Origin: Cavia porcellus
Lineage: Eukaryota; Chordata; Mammalia; Rodentia; Caviidae
DNA length: 64,000 nt
Reading direction: 5' to 3'
Assembly: GCF_034190915.1 (NCBI RefSeq)
Contig: NW_026947507.1
Coordinates: 16,564,501-16,628,500 of the forward strand
In this document: positions 59,166 through 64,000 of the stretch, one piece after another
How the letters are laid out: every line of letters begins with the position of its first letter
How positions within the stretch are numbered: the stretch's first letter is position 1
The notes under the pieces: model-generated
Told to the model about the DNA's origin: nothing
The model's database searches: none
The model's input: the letters and a program-made list of their open reading frames with translations, nothing else
Position numbers and translations under genes: made by a program

Positions 59166-60193
59166 GATAAATAATTTCCCCACTGCACTGATTCAAATAT
59201 TAACTTATACAATCAACCTGCATTACTTTTTGTTAGTCCCAATTACTCAACTAATGTATTAGCAAATATTTGTTAACTTTTTAAATGCAATTTTTTGACA
59301 GTGCTAGAAAACTATATTGTTCAGATTTTAATGTTAATTTATGCAAAAATAAAGCAAGCAACTAAAATAATTGGAATAAAATTAACACTGATGTAACATA
59401 ATAAAATTAAATAGTAAAAATCATTTAGGAAAGCAAAAGGTAAAAAATAATTGTTGAAAAATAACATATAGGAGGAGTCAAACTTAGATCTTCAAAAAAT
59501 CATACCTCCGAAATAGAAACAAGTTAATTATCAAAAAAATAAACAATTAAGACATGTCATGCAAACATACTCATGATCAATTTAATAAACATATCTTAAT
59601 ACATCCAACTTGCATTTATATAACAGTAGCAAAATTTTATTATATATAAATGTGTAAATACATAAATGCATAAATGTATAAATATGTAAGTATCTGAGAG
59701 AAAGAGTTAGCAATCACATTCTGTCTGGCCTCCTCTGTATGATGCATATGTTTTCACTGTGTCTGGCAAGTGACAAGTCACTGACAGTTCCAGTAGGAGC
59801 TTGATGAAGTGACAACTTCTGCTTCCAGAAAGAGTTAATGTGGCCTTCAGCCCAGACACATTATGGGTTTTTAGGCTATAGTATCTATTTTCATTGTGTG
59901 CTTTGTCAAAAGGGCAGCACTGTTTAGCAGAAAATTCACTTAGTGAAGAGTAAAGAGATCAGAATTTTAATGCTAGACCTGCCCTCATCTAGGCAAAGGT
60001 GTATGAAAGGTGTATGAGAGCTGGCTTGGATAATACATCAAACAAGAGATTTGGATTAAATACTCTTGGAAGGTATGAGCAATTACAGTATGTCCATGTG
60101 CATATTTGTACATGTGTTTGTATATGAATGTGCCTTCCATTTATTCTCTTCTTAGAATTTGAAAAAAAAAAGTTAATATATTAAATGAAAGCG
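59166..60193. other. Unannotated stretch
   Basis: No gene was seen. A GC-richer part at 59705-59870 has no recognisable structure; a MIR may lie within 59925-60075 but is too degraded to call. Confidence 0.35.
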
Positions 60194-60219
60194 TTTTTTT
60201 TTTTTTTTTTTTTTTTTTT
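60194..60219 (+). repeat. Poly-T tract
   Basis: An uninterrupted run of 26 T residues. The following ggaattaaacccactg resembles the 3' end of an antisense ID, so this may be its inverted A tail. Confidence 0.9.
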
Positions 60220-61216
60220 CAGTGTGGAAAAAATAAGTTCCTCTCAGGAATTAAACCCACTGAATATAATTCTATTCCACCTTGTAATAGGATTTCATCT
60301 ATATCATGCTGAAAACTTATGAGGAATATTGAAGACATTAAATGAATATAGGCCCAAAACTCCTAAAAAAGCTTATTAAGAGGCTGGGGTGCTAGAAGAA
60401 ATAGGAATATAATCGGCAAACTCTTAATGTACATTTTATGAGCACATTTGTTCCTGCAGAAGCTCATAAAGAAGAAAAGTAGCCAACACATATTTTTTTT
60501 TTTTTTATTTCTACAAAATGGAGAGGATTCAAATACACATTTGGCTATTACTATCTAATTTAATGACCACTGTGGCAAATGTCATAGAAACAATTTAAAA
60601 GGATCAATCTGCACACAATTCACATCTTGATTAAGCCAAATACAAGGTATTTTAACAACACATTTCTTTTCTTAGAAAGCACTATTCTTATATTTCTACA
60701 GTATGATTATATGAGCTCTCCCAAAAGGATTTTAAGATTTGAGAGGAATGTTGAATGTTTAAGGACAACAGCCATTAAATGAAACATGCACTTTCAATGT
60801 ATGCACTGTTAATTTAACCTTAGTTGGAGAAAATGCATGGATCTTTCCCTGAAAAAGACTTTATTGTACCATAAATTAGCTTAGGAAATATCTTGAGCAT
60901 GAAGACAAGCAAATATTTGTAGTAACAAAAAAGTATAAAAAGTCAAATCATTTTGAAATATTGAAATATTTACTTAGTTATCTTTCAAGATAGACATAAC
61001 AAAATCATTTATATGTGTTATTAAAGTTAAAAATAATTACAATGTTTCAATAACTATTCTTTCCTTCAGTAATAAATCACAGAGAATATGAAGAAAAAAA
61101 ACATAGACCAGGAAGCTCTTTTCTTATAGTATATTAAAAATCTTAATGATTTCTAATCAAAAGAAAGTCATCACTTAATCAATCAAGGTTATACTGAATG
61201 AAAATGGAAAGTCATA
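60220..61216. other. Unannotated AT-rich stretch
   Basis: No gene was seen. A second T-run lies near 60491-60507. Confidence 0.4.
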
Positions 61217-61223
61217 TCAACAA

Positions 61224-61679
61224 TGTCTTAGTTACTTCTTTCTTGTTGCTGAGACAAAATACCTGACACCCACAAGTTAAATGAAGAAAAGTTTATTTCA
61301 AATCAGTTTCCAGAGGTTTCATCCTATAGTCAAATAGCTTCAAGAGAGGGTGGTATGGAAGAGAGGCATGGCAAAGGAGAAAAAGTCCATGATATGACAG
61401 GCAAAATGCCATGAGCAATCAGCCTACCTCCCTTCTTTTCCCCTTATATTCTGCTAAGACTATGTGCCTATTGATTGGTGATACTCACATTCAGGGTGGA
61501 GATTCTCTTTTTGCACATCCAGAACAATGCTAGATCATGCTGTGATAATTCTATCATCCCATACTTAGTCCATATTAACACATCTTAATTCACAGTCATT
61601 CACTGGTCCAAACATCTCTGAGAAGTCTCACCTTGGAGCAATGAGGCTTTGAGAGGAAATCTATATACAATTTGTAGCA
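61224..61679 (-). mobile_element. MaLR-type solo LTR (antisense)
   Basis: On the plus strand it begins tgtcttagttacttctttct and ends atacaatttgtagca, so on the minus strand it starts tgctacaaattg and ends taactaagaca, the MaLR LTR termini. The block gagacaaaatacctgacacc, aaaagtttatttcaaatcag is the antisense of the aataaa-bearing 3' region. It is about 456 bp, with direct repeat tcaacaa at 61217-61223 and 61680-61686. That repeat is longer than the 5 bp usual for this class and may include chance identity. Confidence 0.75.
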
Positions 61680-61686
61680 TCAACAA

Positions 61687-62449
61687 ACAGTTTAAACTTA
61701 GATATATGCAGTTTCTTATATCATCTGTCAAAAATAATGAGAATTACTACTGATTTGAGTTATTGCTAAAATATTTTATTCTGTGTATTCTCTTTCCAAT
61801 TAAATTTATCACAAGAAATATGTATTCTGGTCATCATTACTTCAAAGTCAAGAAGAAAGTAGCAAATATAACTTGACAACATATGTAACCTCACCTTAGA
61901 AAGAAGGTCAGAAGAAAATAAGGCAGGCAAGAAGGGAGAAGAAAAAGGAGGAATGGAGGGATGGAAGGACCAAAAAAAATCTCTGATTTAATTAAACTAT
62001 AATTTGCAAAGCAGTTTACAAAGTGAGAGTAATATAACTGAATAAAAATCTACCTGGGATATATTTTAGCTTTCTTCTGCAAATAAAAATAAATACTTGA
62101 TGCCTAAGAGTTTTACACAAGGACATGATGGTCCCTTTCTTCCCGCTTTTATTAATGTTTCCTTCCTTAAGAAGATCACACAAGCCAAATGTTAACAGAA
62201 GAGGCAAACAAGGTTCCTGTAACCAAAGAGAATTTCCTTTTGTAAACAAACTCAAATTTAAAAGTCAATCTACCACAGTAAGCTAAATAATGCTTTCTGA
62301 AAAGGACCAACATATTATCCAAACTAAGAAAGACCATATATGTCATTAAATTAAGGACCAAGAGATATTGAGGTTATCATGAAATTTCTGTGTCAATGTC
62401 TGTGTCAATTTCTGTGGACCAATGTCATCACAAGGATTTTTTTTTAATA
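61687..62449. other. Unannotated stretch
   Basis: No gene was seen. A purine-rich stretch lies at about 61894-61980 and a tctgtgtcaat tandem near 62387-62410. Confidence 0.4.
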
Positions 62450-62722
62450 AGATCAAGGCAGGAATTTGTGTCAGAGAAGAATACATGAAGAGGAAAGCAA
62501 AGTAGAAGCAATGTAGGGCCACCACAGGAACACTGGAAATTCCAGAAACTTGGAAACACAAGAAGAGATAAATTTTCTGCTAGTACCTCCAAAAGAATGT
62601 AAGGCCACTAAACCCACTGACTTATTTTAGACTCCTGAGCTCAGAATTATAATCAATTTGTGTTGTATTAAGTCATTAGGTTTAGTGCAGTTTGTTACAG
62701 CAGTAATCAGAAACAAGTACAA
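62450..62722 (+). mobile_element. MLT1-type MaLR LTR, 3' part
   Basis: The 3' block gacttattttagactcctga, gctcagaattataatcaatt, tgtgttgtattaagtcatta, ggtttagtgcagtttgttac, agcagtaatcagaaacaagt follows the conserved MLT1 end 'agactt...cagaactgtgag..ataaatttctgttgttttaagccacccagtttgtggtaatttgttac'. It is old and diverged. Confidence 0.65.
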
Positions 62723-64000
62723 ATGATTATGTGGTTTACAAAACCAAAAGTAGATACTTCGCATCGTGGCATTTGAGACTGAAGTTCACACTGAGTCCAT
62801 GATTAAGACAATCTTGTTTATGACGTTTTATATCATTAAAACTGAAAGATAATGGGTAAACTGCAAATAAAAGTTATTTTAGGTTCATAATTAAAATAAC
62901 AGGTGCTCATTAACTATATATATGCTTTTAAATAATTTTAAGCAGAAAAATTAAGAAATAATTGTTGAGTTTCACAACAATGCCCTCTGTTGAGGGCAGT
63001 AACAATAATCAACACATTGTTTATTGTTATATAAACAGTAGTTGTTCTGAGTACAAGATATAGGCATGAAATATTGTCCAGAAAATTACGAGCACAAAAT
63101 TTTCCCCCTCAATGAACCAATAGAAATCAGTGGTAAACCTATCTTACTGTCTAGCATTTATCTATTTTTTTTCCCTTTTCCCCTCTTTTCTTTCTCCTCT
63201 GTTTGCGCATTACTCAAACCACTGGGAAACAGTGTGGTTATGCCTCCATTGAATTTAAGAAAATCCAGTAAGAATGCCGTTTAGGCTATTGTCTATGTTG
63301 AATTTAAGTGATATTCATCTAAATATAATTTTTATGAATAAATTCTTAGTGAAAAGTTGTAGTTTTAAATGCAAGAACAACATTTACAGGTATTAAGCAA
63401 TTGTTAAGACAGTAAATTCAACTTGTGCCTTTATGTTAAAGAACAGGTAGTACTGATAAGTGCTGTATTGTTAAACATACAAACAAAAAGATATTCCTGT
63501 ACGGACTACAAACACAATGTCTTTCCTTTTATTTTGAAGCTTACTTGATAGTAAAAGTAGCTTCTGAAGAATGAAATTTAATTATCTCTTGTAGTTACTT
63601 ACCATGTAGATTACTCCAAAGAATGCTTATGAAAAGCACATCGAATGCAGGCATTGTAGGATCCATTATTACTAAAAATCAAGGCATTGAACTCTTCTAC
63701 CTCGTGAACTTTTGAGTTTTTGTTCCCTAAACAGAAGGGACCTCTGCTGCTTCTACAATTCTGTTACTATTCTCAGATATGACTCTTCGAACTCACTAAT
63801 TGTTTAAATTGCGCAATCTCTTATTTGCCCTTCTCCAGTTCATGGTTTGTTAGAGAACAGGACTTTTGTTTAACAGGTGTTAAAAATTCTGTAATTCAGG
63901 AAACTAGGTTATACGCATTTATGGGTATATTTAGCCTGTGTAAGTTTCTTCAGTGTCTAGTTTCACCATTTGTATTTATTATTATAAACTGTAAATACAG
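62723..64000. other. Unannotated stretch to the window end
   Basis: No gene was seen. The 72-codon open frame at 63066-63284 has no recognisable domain. Confidence 0.4.

Overview
This is an AT-rich, repeat-dense stretch of a mammalian genome, almost certainly from a rodent. The case rests on interspersed repeats. There are about eleven BC1/ID-type SINEs derived from a tRNA-Ala-like gene, six B1 (7SL-derived) SINEs, several with the internal duplicated segment typical of rodent B1, L1 LINE pieces, MaLR LTRs, and old eutherian fossils (L2, MIR, MER5A, Tigger-type DNA transposons). I saw no B2 SINEs, which argues against a mouse, rat or hamster relative. The family cannot be fixed from the sequence alone. 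I found no exon, no intact protein-coding gene, no structural RNA gene and nothing bacterial or CRISPR-like. The window reads as a gene desert or part of a very large intron.

Layout. 0-5 kb: unannotatable AT-rich sequence with one old ID, microsatellites and an antisense B1. 5.4-8.5 kb: a MIR, a B1, then three and a bit 173-bp tandem monomers of an L1 promoter joined directly to a decayed ORF2 reverse-transcriptase segment, with ORF1 and the endonuclease missing. 8.56-9.29 kb: a CpG-rich block I cannot classify. 9.6-10.4 kb: an antisense L2 fragment abutted by a MaLR LTR. 12.9-29 kb: scattered SINEs, two more MaLR LTRs, a Tigger-type fossil, L2 and MIR remnants and microsatellites. 31.5-36.1 kb: a cluster of two opposed LTR remnants, B1, ID and two successive L1 3' ends. 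38-44 kb: young ID insertions with clear target-site duplications, an antisense L2 and a MER5A. 47-53 kb: an antisense L1 3' end, an old DNA transposon and a B1. 54.6-57.7 kb: the most notable element. 58-64 kb: L2/MIR-like remnants, a flanked antisense MaLR LTR and an MLT1-type LTR.

The strongest finding is the 3.08-kb element at 54630-57705. It has a CpG-rich non-monomeric 5'UTR, a broken L1-type ORF1 (coiled coil, RRM, C-terminal domain), no ORF2, a 3'UTR and an A-rich tail, all bounded by a perfect 12-bp target-site duplication. This is the architecture of a half-L1 (HAL1). Its last ~270 bp are recognisably related to the 3' end of an ordinary ORF2-bearing L1 at 35870-36137 in the same window, which suggests it arose from a resident L1 lineage that lost ORF2 and was copied by L1 machinery supplied in trans. 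A second point of interest is a young ID subfamily with its own 3' tail and an anticodon stem-loop that can still pair. Nothing here encodes a pathway or operon; all recognisable coding sequence is dead retrotransposon sequence.
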